NCBI GenBank assembly: GCA_907165275.2 | Contig: OU015670.1 | Coordinates: 8,335,501 to 8,399,500, forward strand | Direction: 5' to 3' | DNA length: 64,000 nucleotides | Source: Zygaena filipendulae | Lineage: Eukaryota > Arthropoda > Insecta > Lepidoptera > Zygaenidae | Part shown: piece by piece, positions 34,121-44,500 of the stretch | Layout: every line of letters starts with the position of its first letter | How positions within the stretch are numbered: the first letter of the stretch is position 1 | The notes under the pieces: model-generated | The model's database searches: none | What the model was told of the DNA's origin: nothing | The model's input: only the letters and a program-made list of their open reading frames with translations | Position numbers and translations under genes: made by a program

Positions 34121-35024
34121 TTGGTCGATGAAATCACGCCTCCTTTCTTTGTGCTCGTTTACGTTACTTACCTAAATACTGGGTCAAGTTATTGTCAAAT
34201 AGGGCACATATATTTTATGTTAGATTTTTTGGTGATGATTATTAGGTTTTATGTTAGTGTTTATGCCCATTACGTTATAATGTTACAGTCTATAGGCAGG
34301 ATAATCAAACAACGGACCACTCTATATATTTTACTGTATAAACTTAGAGTACAATACACTGAATCTGGTCCCTTAATTTACACCTTATAATTATTATTTC
34401 CACGAGCTATGTGCCCTATACAGATTGTACAGATTATAAAGGTTACGAAAAGAAAGGAAAAGAAAGGAATCACAACTGTATTAACTGGCGAACGGGAAGC
34501 GACTGGCGAGCGGGTAGCGTCGCCTGATTTACGTCACCTTTCCTACACCTATCCTATAGTAGGTACTAGTGTGGCGATGATGTCACTATAAGCTATTTAT
34601 TGAAATAAGTAAAAAGTAATGAGAACATTACTATCGAGGTCACATCATGAACTGATTTCAAGGTAGTATACCCGACATTCTTTATTAGGTTAGGTTCTTA
34701 CTGATGACCAGGTCTCGAGAGCCGAGCGAGCGTAGCGAGCGTGCCGCGGTAGCGGCCGGCGATGCGCTAAAGACAAAATAAGGTGACATTTATTTGATTA
34801 ATTCTTAGGTGTGACCACGAAGTTTCAATATATTATGCAAAAAAAAAGAATATAACAAGTTGTAACAATTCATTAAAGTGAAAAATAATAATTACGTTAC
34901 TAAATATTACACTTGGACTTGTTATTTGAATTTCCATCAGATTTTGAGACAGTAACCACTAACTACCTACTACCTGCATTGTATTGAATACTACTAAACG
35001 GAGCACGAAGTCGGCTAGGCCATG
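34121..35024. other. Segment between the inverted 15-bp arrays
   Basis: About 900 bp, AT-rich except for a GC-rich patch at 34716-34770 ('gagcgagcgtagcgagcgtg'). No coding sequence recognised. It may be the body of a non-autonomous element. Confidence 0.35.
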
Positions 35025-35120
35025 AAATCCGGTGTCGCCAATTCCGGTGCTGTACATTCCGGTGTCGTACAATCTCGTGTCGTGCATTCTGGGTGTCGCC
35101 TTTTCCGGTGCTGTACAATA
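35025..35120. repeat. ~15-bp tandem array, right arm (inverted)
   Basis: Units 'ccggtgctgtacatt' and 'ccggtgtcgtacaat' are the reverse complement of the array at 34015-34120. It ends about 315 bp before the zinc-finger start codon. Confidence 0.6.
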
Positions 35121-35434
35121 CAGGGACTCCGGATTTTTGACGTTTTAACTTTTGTCTGTTTTGTTTTGTCGAAAATACATAGTGTCTTGTGTCAAATCAA
35201 ATTAGGGCAAAAACATTTCCTGGTATTTTCAAATCGTGACGGATATTCTTCGGAGTCACTTAAATCACCATTAATTAGTCAGTGTTTTGGAGTTTCTAGT
35301 AGTAGTTATTCGATTCACTTGTGCTACGGTTAAATATTAAATACGGAACACGACTCGCTTCTCATTTGCCTACGTGTTGACAAAAACATAGAAAAAGTCC
35401 AGTAAGACCACCTTTGTTGTGAAAAGAAGAAGAG

Positions 35435-35995
35435 ATGAATAAAAAGCCAGTGCGAACCGGTCCTAGAGTTCGGATGACCAAACCAGCGAATGGACTGCGA
35501 AAATTCGATCCAACATATCTGCTCCTAAAACCCATCGAAGAGCGCAAGTACATTTACACCTGCCAGTATTGTTGTCTGAAATTCACTCAGAACAGCCATT
35601 TTTTTAGGCATATGCAGTCGAACCATGAGTTGCAGCAAAACGAGGCTACCTTTGAGTGCAACGACTGTCAAATTATCTTCAATAAAAAATCCATGTTGGA
35701 CCATCACTGTCAGACTGAACATCAGTCGAAAAGCAAGTCGAAATGTGGTGCTTGCGCTATAACATTCAAATCCCGCTACTGTCTCCGGCGCCACTTGAAG
35801 CTGAAGCAGTTGATGCAGGAAAATTCATGTGTGAAATGTCATAAAAAGTTCACGAGTAAGGAGCTGCTCGCAAAACATACAAACAACAAGCACACATACA
35901 AGAATACAACGCATAAATGCGATTTGTGTCTGCTCCAGTTCAGGGCGAGGTCATCTCTTCAGATCCATCTGAACCGTATTCACAAGAAGTTATGA
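35435..35995 (+). CDS. C2H2 zinc-finger protein, five fingers, intronless
   Basis: 186 residues, ATG in GAGATGA context, stop TGA... at 35993-35995 is TGA in 'ttatga'. A basic N-terminal 40 residues precede five C2H2 fingers. Zinc ligands: C43 C46 H59 H64; C75 C78 H91 H96; C104 C107 H120 with the last His missing (LKLKQ follows); C132 C135 H148 H153; C162 C165 H178 H183. Linkers are not the TGEKP type. The protein ends three residues after the last His. It probably binds DNA in the nucleus; the target is unknown. Ligand positions through finger 3 and finger 5 are the same as in the minus-strand gene at 59982-60644, including the broken third finger, so the two are probably paralogs. Confidence 0.85.
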   Translation: MNKKPVRTGPRVRMTKPANGLRKFDPTYLLLKPIEERKYIYTCQYCCLKFTQNSHFFRHMQSNHELQQNEATFECNDCQIIFNKKSMLDHHCQTEHQSKSKSKCGACAITFKSRYCLRRHLKLKQLMQENSCVKCHKKFTSKELLAKHTNNKHTYKNTTHKCDLCLLQFRARSSLQIHLNRIHKKL

Positions 35996-38533
35996 TTTTT
36001 CTTTAATTCTCATAATTTATATCTTACGTCTAAATCAAAATAATATTTATGTAGGATAGCATAATATTTATGTAGATGCAAAGTGGTCTGGTTTTTTAAG
36101 TTGACATTAGCACACTGCGACTTAAAAACTAAAAATTAATATAGCTTTTTAACTTCTGGTGTGATTTAAAAACAGTTATCACCGGAGTGCTTAAGGGAGT
36201 TGATAAAATCAATGTGCAACTTATATGATATACTTAATATACTCTATTATTTATGTAAATACCAATGTAAAGTCATTTATAGTGGAAAAGGTTTTAAAAA
36301 AATCTACTACTATGGTTTCTTAAATTTTTTTATGAAACACTATGGAAATATGTTTTGGTTTTGTTATTAACAGCATAATAATCACAATTAACATTTTGGA
36401 AAGCATTATTTTAAGTATTTTTATTTTTAAAACACTATCTAACATGTTTTTTCATTTTATTTATAGAACGAAGTTTGCATGGTAAAGATGCAATGGGAGT
36501 AAAAAATTATTTTCCGTCACAGTGTCATACAGCTGCTTTATGGAAAAACAAAGGAACTGTAATTTTTTCGGAAATGAGCTTTTTAGTATTTCTGTCTCTT
36601 CACAAAAGACAAACTGGAAGAAACTTCGTTTTAACCAAGTGTTTCACTACACTCACGATTTTTTTTATCATCTCTTGAAGGTGTTTAAAAGGCTGCTTAA
36701 AATTTAAATTACCAGTCAGTTTGTTAGCTCCCTGAAAGCCTCTGGAGATCCACTTCCATGAATGTCAACTTCCCGGAATGGCTACTTCTCAGTTCTCAGA
36801 ATCTCTATCTATTTGTTTTGCAGTGGGTAATATGGGTTATCAAAGTTTTTTTTAGAACAAGTTCTTAATTTTACCTTTTAATTAACAATAAACATGATTA
36901 ACGATTGCGTGAACATTTCATTAAAATGAAGACCACACTACAAAGAGCTTCGCTTATGGCTAAAAGCCAAGCTACTCACCGAGTCATTAATCCTAGTGAA
37001 CACTTTCAGCGAGTAGCTTGGCTCGTAGCAAAACAAAATGTATAACATAAATAATAAACAAATTTCACTCGGTGGGAAGGCAGTGATACTGCAGACCTTC
37101 AGTTGAAGTCTATAATATACAGAGGTATTGTTGAATACCGAATTTCTAACAACTAGGAATTATGCTCAGTGTTGTCTCGCAAAGGAGGAGCATCAGGAGG
37201 GCAAAATCTTGGAAATTTTTTTGTTTGTTACTTCATAAAATGCCTGTCGAATGTGGCAAATTTCTGTCTAACCAAACAGAGTGGTTATAATCTCTTTGGT
37301 CTAACCTAAACTTACTTGTAAATAGGCCTTAATTAGATAACTTCGAATCTGGCTCCGGTGTTTGATGCTAACTATAAAATAATTAAATTACTTTTAAGTA
37401 TATTTAAAAAAAATAACTTATTTATTAAAATTGTGTACTTAAACAGTAATTTAACATGTAGATAGACTAATGTTTTGTATACTAAGTAGAAGTGCTATGG
37501 TGAAAAAATTGATTATTAATATTCATCAACCAATTGATAAATTATTTATTAGAGCATAAGATGCTAGAAACACGATATCCTAAATGACTACGGAAAAGTA
37601 TGGCAATTTTGGTTGCACCATGAAATTTTTGAATATACAGGGTCAAAAGTTAAAAAAGTTTTCTAAGGTCTGATTAACTCAGAGTAAAATACCATAATAT
37701 TACCTCAGAGTAATAAATGTACTACGTACTGTATTACCCAATGTGTTGGCAGCAATTTTCGATCAGTGTTTTGTTTCAAAGTATTACTTGGTATATTTTC
37801 TTATCCCACATCTGATTCTCAATGGCTCAAAGCCACTATGATATTAATTATTTTTAAGGTGCTTGTATAAATAAAACGTGCATAAATATATTATTATATT
37901 CGTGATGATAAATCTTATGTAGCTTTATTTATTCATAATAATATAATAATTATTATTAATTAGGATAGCACTACAATAAATGGAAATTATTCGATTTATA
38001 GCATCCCAAAATTCCATTAATACTCTACGGGGTATATGTGAATTTTGTTCGCCAGTCAAGTACGGGTGGCATTAAAAATAAAACACTTTTAAACACTTGG
38101 TCTTTGAGCTTTATTACTTTAGTAATTAGATTCAATGACTGTAAAATAACAGTTTATTCAGAGTTGGACCTTGAATATGACTCTTTTAACGTCATTAGGA
38201 TACAGGACCCTGTTTCACTACGACTATGGGTATGCTGCGTTACGATGCGCCATAAAAATTATTTTCCCTTACACTTTAATAAAATTATACATAGAGCATT
38301 TGGGATTGTGTCAAAAGTTTCATCTTCAAAGGGAATATACTCACGGATAGTGGTGTCTTAGGGAACGAATACAAAATAACATTTTTACGGTTTTAATATC
38401 AAAACAACATTCATCCACATTCAACAATCTTTGATACTAAACCTACCCAATTATGTACATTTTTTTTTTATTATTTACATTTCCGCACTGGCAAGAAAAT
38501 TACACAAAAATCAACTTATCAACTCAACTTATT
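35996..38533. other. Convergent intergenic region, no gene seen
   Basis: 2.5 kb between the zinc-finger gene and the MOCS3 3' end. AT-rich, with only short unsupported frames. AATAAA near 36889 could serve the zinc-finger gene. No intact repeat recognised; TTATTA-type runs near 37930-37960. Confidence 0.4.
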
Positions 38534-38566
38534 TTTATTTTAATCTTATACTATATGCAGGGTTTT

Positions 38567-41500
38567 TCAATAGACCGGAAACTCATGGTCCACGTGCTTG
38601 GACCACGCGTGCAGACCACCGTGCAGGTCCGTTATCCTGGCGGAGTTATCGCCCAGGGCGTCCATGACGCGCCGCGCCGCGATCTGGGAGTCGTTGCCTT
38701 GCCGGCAGACGAATGTCACTGGAATTTAGAATTTTTCCATCAGATATTGGAAGGCAAACATTATTGAATTCAAATTATTACTACTTTACTTGAGCGCTAA
38801 TAACACTTATTTATAATTCTAATTATAATCATTGAGTACAACGAGCATCAAAATTACGTAAACGCTTTTGTCACCCGTTGAACCTTATTGATGTTGCATA
38901 ATATTATAAATGAGAAAGTGAGTTTGTTTGTTGCACTTTCACGCCCGATCATCATGAAATCTTGCACACACGTTGTCAGGGGTACAGAGAAGGACTCTTG
39001 TTCCGGAACTCCCGCGGGAACTCCGTAATAGGCTAGTTTCCTGGGTAAAAAATTCAAAATTCTATTTAGTCCGTCAGTTAGATAATAAAAAAATAAAAGA
39101 CACGTATTTTTTGCTTTTTTAAAATAATGGAAATATGCATAGATAAAGCGCATTAAAGTTTAGGGTGGGGGACTCGTGACGTCACAGCTCGCTATAACGT
39201 GCGAACAAACTGTAGCGAGGCGTGACGTCATGTGAAATTTCGACTTGATATATCTCCGTTATTTTTTGGTTACATAAAAAATAAAAAAATATATAATAAT
39301 AATAATAATAATAATAGCCTTTTATTCCTAAACAAAGGGTTACAAGAGGTCCCTAAGTTCGGTGTGCCTTTTGGCATAGGCCTCCTCCAATTCCTTCCAA
39401 TGGGTCCTGTCCCTTGCCACTCTCAGCCAGAATGGTCCCGCTGTCTGCTTCAGGTCGTCTTCCCATCTCCTAACTTGACGACCCCTACCTCTTTTGCCGT
39501 CTCTTGGTTGCCAGAGAGTAACTTGCTTGCTCCATTTATTAATAGGGTGGCGTAGCATATGTCCAGCCCATCTCCATTTTTGGGTGTCTATCCGGGTAAG
39601 AATGTCTGTGAGTTTTGTTCTTGTTCTTATGTCTACGTTCCTGACTCTATCTTTGATTTTTAGCCCTAGCATGCTTCTTTCCATGGCACGTTGGCATTTT
39701 GTTAGCCTTTCCCTGTGGTGTAGTGTTATTGACCAAGTTTCACAACCATAAGTAAGAACTGGCAGAATACAGGTCTCGAATGTTTTCTTTTTTATGTGAT
39801 TGCCTAGATCCTTACTTTTCATTATTTCCTTCAGTGACCAGTATTTTCTCCATCCTTGGGCTATACGCCTGTTTATTTCCTTTGTCATTTCATCTAAAGG
39901 AGATATTATCTGTCCTAAGTAGGTATATTCTTTGACATATTCGATCTTGTTGCCATCCACCGTAATGTCTATTTCCCTTGAGTTTGTCATCAGTTTTGTT
40001 TTACTGGCATTGATTTCCAGACCAACTTCTCTGCTCGCATTTGCTAGGCTCTGCATCATTTGTTCTATTGCTGCTGGATTCTCTTCAAGAAGCACCAGAT
40101 CATCGGCAAATCTTAGGTGGTTTAGGCGAGCTCCCTTAATGTTCAGACCCAAGTGGTCCCAGTTTAGCTGTCTAAAGATGTGCTCGAGTACAGCGTTAAA
40201 TAGCGAAGGGGAAAGAGGATCGCCTTGGCGTACGCCCTTTTGGATAGGGAATGATTCTCCTGTTGATTCTAGCCTAATACTGGCCTTGCTAGATTTGTAT
40301 ATATTGTACTGTGATAAATTCGATTCAGGGTTGGTCACACTTCCGGAAGTAAACGAAGCTAAAGAAAACAAAGCAGACGAAGTGCCAGAAATCCTTGCCT
40401 CAGAGGTAATTAAGGCAATAAAATCCCAAAAACTCGAGAAAGCTCCAGGGCCGGACAAGATACCCAACGAAATTCTCAAGGGAACCTTAGAGGAAATCAG
40501 TCCTGTGCTGGCAAAACTTTTCAACGAAATTTTACAAACAAGGCAAATTCCAGAAGAATGGACCGAGTGTCACATAATTTTACTACATAAAAAAGGCCCT
40601 AGAGACGAGATTGGGAACTATAGGCCAATTTCTCTCATATCAAACATATATAAAGTATTTGCTAAAGTGATCCTGGAAAGAATATCATTAACACTAAACG
40701 AAAGTCAACCCGTAGAGCAGGCAGGATTCAGAAAAAACTTCAGCACAATAGATCACATTCACACAATAAAACAATTGATACAGAAGTACAACGAATATAA
40801 TAAACAAATCTACCTGGCGTTTATAGATTACTCAAAGGCATTCGACAGTCTCAGGCACCAATATATATGGCGGAGTCTTGAACAACAAGGGGTCCAGACC
40901 AACTATATAGAAATACTCAAGAGTATATACAAATCTAAAAAATAAAAAAATACGTGTCCAATATTTTTTGATAATCTACAAAACGGACTAAAAAAGAAAA
41001 TTTAGGAAACTAGCCTATTACGGGAACATTTATTGATAACATATTTCCGATGTCGACTGTACATTACACACCATTTTCGGCGCATTCCCGTATTTTCGCC
41101 AGCAGCTCGTCAAGCGTGTGCTCGCGCAGCGCGTCCAGCGGGCAGTTAACAGAGCCATCTATGTTGCACATGCGGAACTCCTGCTCACTCCGCACGTCGA
41201 CCACCAGGTGGCGCTGGCCGGGATTCGAATCTAAGCTTGAGGGTTTGAGTCGGAGCCTCTCGTTGAGCTGTTCCGCCGATATTCGATTCTCAGGCGGCAA
41301 TATTTTGAGGTTGAGACCCTGGAATTTTAATTGAATCCACTGAAATACACAAATATTCCTCGATATCGCTAGGATAAAATGGGAACATGAAATAAGTAGG
41401 ATGTAATATAGTTATATAAGTACCACTTGAAACTTAAAACGCAACCTTTTTGGTGTTTGTTTTTTTTTTCTCTTGCAAGCGTATTACATACAAGATACGC

Positions 41501-44500
41501 ATAGCTACCCTCATCTTCTGCATTTTTGTATCGCGCCCATAGTGGTTCGTACCTATGAAAGTGGAACAAGTTAGTTACCTACCTCTAGCAATAAGGCCGC
41601 CTTTTGCCCTGTCTCGTCCTTTTATTTGTCACTAGCTGTGCCCCGCGGTTTCACCCGCGTGAAAAGTTTTTATGTAACAACTTTTTTTCCCGACATCCGA
41701 TTCGAATGAAACAAAGCCTATATGTAGCTTCAAGCTAAGCTTAATCTACCTGTGAAAACCGCACGACACTCCGTTCAGTAGATTCGGAGATTATCGCGAA
41801 TAGACAGACAGACAGAAAAGAATTTTAAAAACTCTTTTTTTGAGGTTGGCTACTCTTCTTTTATCGCCCCCTGTCAATTTTTGTTAAAAATATTCAATGT
41901 GCACAATCGCGGATTCTACTCTTTTATTATTTATTTATTTATTATTATTTATTTAATCCTTTATTGCACATAAAATAACAATGTTACAGCACCTAAAGAA
42001 AAAGGAGAAAGCAAATGGCGGTCTTATCGCATAGTTGCGATCTCTTCCAGACAACCAATTATGGACAAACAAAAATACATAGACACGGGTGGTTGGGTAA
42101 AGCATTATATAGTATATTTATTATAGTATAGATAGCTTTGTTTTTGGTGCAATGAGTGTATTCGTATTTGAAATACCTTATCCCGCACCCGCGCCTGGCA
42201 CAACTCCTCGTAGTCGGCGCACGGCGCGGCCGCAGCGGGCCCGCACGCGCCGCACGACGCGCCGCGCGCCCGCAGCCGCACTGGCGCGACGGAACACAGG
42301 GTGTTACAGAAACGTGTAGTCATATACGATGCAATTAGACACGTGTATACACTAGCTTTCGGATTGCAAATCGACCCTTATGTCTGTATCAATAAAGGCT
42401 ACTCAACAGCGGGTAACCTCACCTTGCTCGTAATCTATACTAATATTATAAAGAGGAAAGATTTGATATTTTGTGTGTTTGTTACGATTTAACTCCAAAA
42501 TTATTGGACCGATTTAAAAAATTCTTTTATCATTACAATTAGCTATATTATCCCTGAGTAACATAGGCTATATTGTAATCCGGAATTCCCGCGGGAACTT
42601 CGAAATTAACGCGGGTGAAACCGCGGGGAACAGCTAGTGCAAAATAAAGAGGATGAATTAAGATTTGAGAGCGACTTTAGTGTTTTAATATAGACATTAA
42701 TGTGTCCTCACCCGTTCTGAATGTGATGTCTTCTCCATCGAACAGCAGCATCCGTCCCACCAGCAGCTTCTCGCGCGGCGCACCCACTATGTACTTGATA
42801 GCCTCCAGCGCTTGCAGCGCACCTGCGCAACGAACACGTCGGGTCGGTGAGCGAGCGAGGTTCGGGGAGAATCCGAAGAGGATGGAGAGTGAGCGAGGAG
42901 GATCGGTGAGTGAGCTAGTAGGATCGGTGAGTGAGCGAAGAGGATCGGGGAGTGAGCGAGGAGGATCGGTGACTGAGGGATTAGGATCGCGAAGTGAGTT
43001 AGTAGGATTGATGAGTGAGCGAGAAGGATCGGTGAGTGAGCGAGTAGGATCGGTGAGTGAGCGAGGAGGGTCGGTGAGTGAGCGAGTAGGATCGGTGAGT
43101 GAGCGAGAAGGGCCGGTGAGTGAGCGAGAAGGATCGGTGAGAAAGCGAAGAGGATCGGTAAGTTAATAAAGATCAATTGTGAGCTATAAAGAAAGATCAG
43201 TCTGCAAGAGGATGCTAGGTGAGTAAGTGAGAATTAGCCATTACGTTAGTTGGTGATGGTGAATGAATGAGCTGGGTTAGTGAGTGAATAGTGAGCGAGT
43301 TACCGATGACGGCCGGCACGGGCCCGGCGACGCCGTCGGCCGAGCAGCTGCCGACGGCGGCGGCGGGCGGCGGGCGCGGGAACACGCAGCGGTAGCACGG
43401 CCCGACGTACGCCGGCGATTCCTGAAATCGCGGCAGCTCGGTGCGCGTTCATTGAAATTTGAAACGATACGCCACTAAAATAATGTTTACATTAGCGTGC
43501 TCCGTATCACGGCGGTTAAGTGTGCGGCCGCGCGGGTACATTGCACAACAGATTAAACTCGGATTGTACCGTTTTGGTAGCAGGTTTTACTTGAACAAAA
43601 AGTTGCCTTTAAAAAATCCCCTACATATTCAAACTATGACGAGATTTTTTTATTCGGATACGAAGTAAAGACTTGAAAAGCAGTCTAAATACACAGAGTT
43701 TTTCGATGTTTTTGTATGATCGAGCATAATAAAATTCAACGTGTTTCTATATATCATAAAATCATAAAATGGAGTGTATTAACAAATATTTTTTTTCTGA
43801 TCAACATAACATATTGGTACTTAAAATGGATTAAAAAAGGGGTCAATTTGAATGATCCTGCTCTCAAATTAGGTATTATATTATAATGGGTGTGTTCCGT
43901 TATACGGATAGCACTGGCCCAGTGCTCGCAGTGGCGAGAAGTTCGTTCCGTTATAACTTTTAGTATAGGTACTGCCGCAGTAGACTGTATGACGTCATAA
44001 TCATCGCCATTTTTGTACTGTGAATATTTGCGTTTTCGAGGTGAGGTGCTCTCAGTGGTTTGATCACGTGATCAACCTATGATTGGTCAATGAGTGGTCG
44101 ACAGCGTGACATGACAATTACCTGGATGACAGTATACTGGACTGCGTTCCGTTTTAAACAACAGCGAACTATAAAGGAATGACGTCATACCTTACTATAC
44201 TATCAGTAATATCGGAACATACACAGTATCCTCGCAATAAATGATGCCTGTTGGTTAAATACTTAAAAGACCTTTAGTACCTTATTGGCGCATCTTGCAG
44301 CTTCTCTGTACCCAAAGATCGTGAGCTGGCCCTCCATTTTGAGGGCACTTCCCGATATCAGCGGACGCTGGAAATGAATGTCAACTAAATCACAACTCAC
44401 TGGTTGACTAAGAAATACAATAATATTTTTTTTTAAGAACACGGAAAGAGAATACAACTTACGTCTTAATTGCCATAAAAAGAAGTGTAATTTAAAAGTC

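Larger units (their letters stand above)
39292..40935 (-). mobile_element. 5'-inverted, 5'-truncated LINE (RTE-like)
   Basis: Both flanks carry the same 17 bp, T-A6-T-A7-T-A (39275-39291 and 40936-40952), a perfect target duplication. The element's 3' tail is the ATT-type microsatellite at 39292-39317. The 3' part runs on the minus strand and the 5' part on the plus strand, meeting near 40305, the structure expected from twin priming. Encoded product is reverse transcriptase in two opposed pieces. Family: [10 protein letters not shown] and FADD blocks with a C-terminal W-x-W-AGH and GRGR...RW-x-DDL region suggest an RTE-type LINE. Confidence 0.85.
39023..41023. mobile_element. MITE family A copy split by a LINE
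   Basis: Inverted 20-bp ends CCGTAATAGGCTAGTTTCCT (39023-39042) and AGGAAACTAGCCTATTACGG (41004-41023). The left half has 'tttagtccgtcagttaga' and runs to 39291. The right half resumes at 40936 with 'tacgtgtccaatattttttg' and 'acggactaaaa'. A 1.64-kb LINE sits between the halves. Confidence 0.75.

Noticed and set aside
39932..40320. Start of the plus-strand frame, and the first part of the minus-strand frame, of the LINE
   Set aside because: These stretches are antisense to the opposite half of the inverted element; only the parts given in the features are coding in origin.
42702..43176. Open frames of 129-154 codons with GSVSERV or SPILLAH repeats
   Set aside because: They are translations of a 21-bp minisatellite inside MOCS3 intron 7, open only because the period is a multiple of three.
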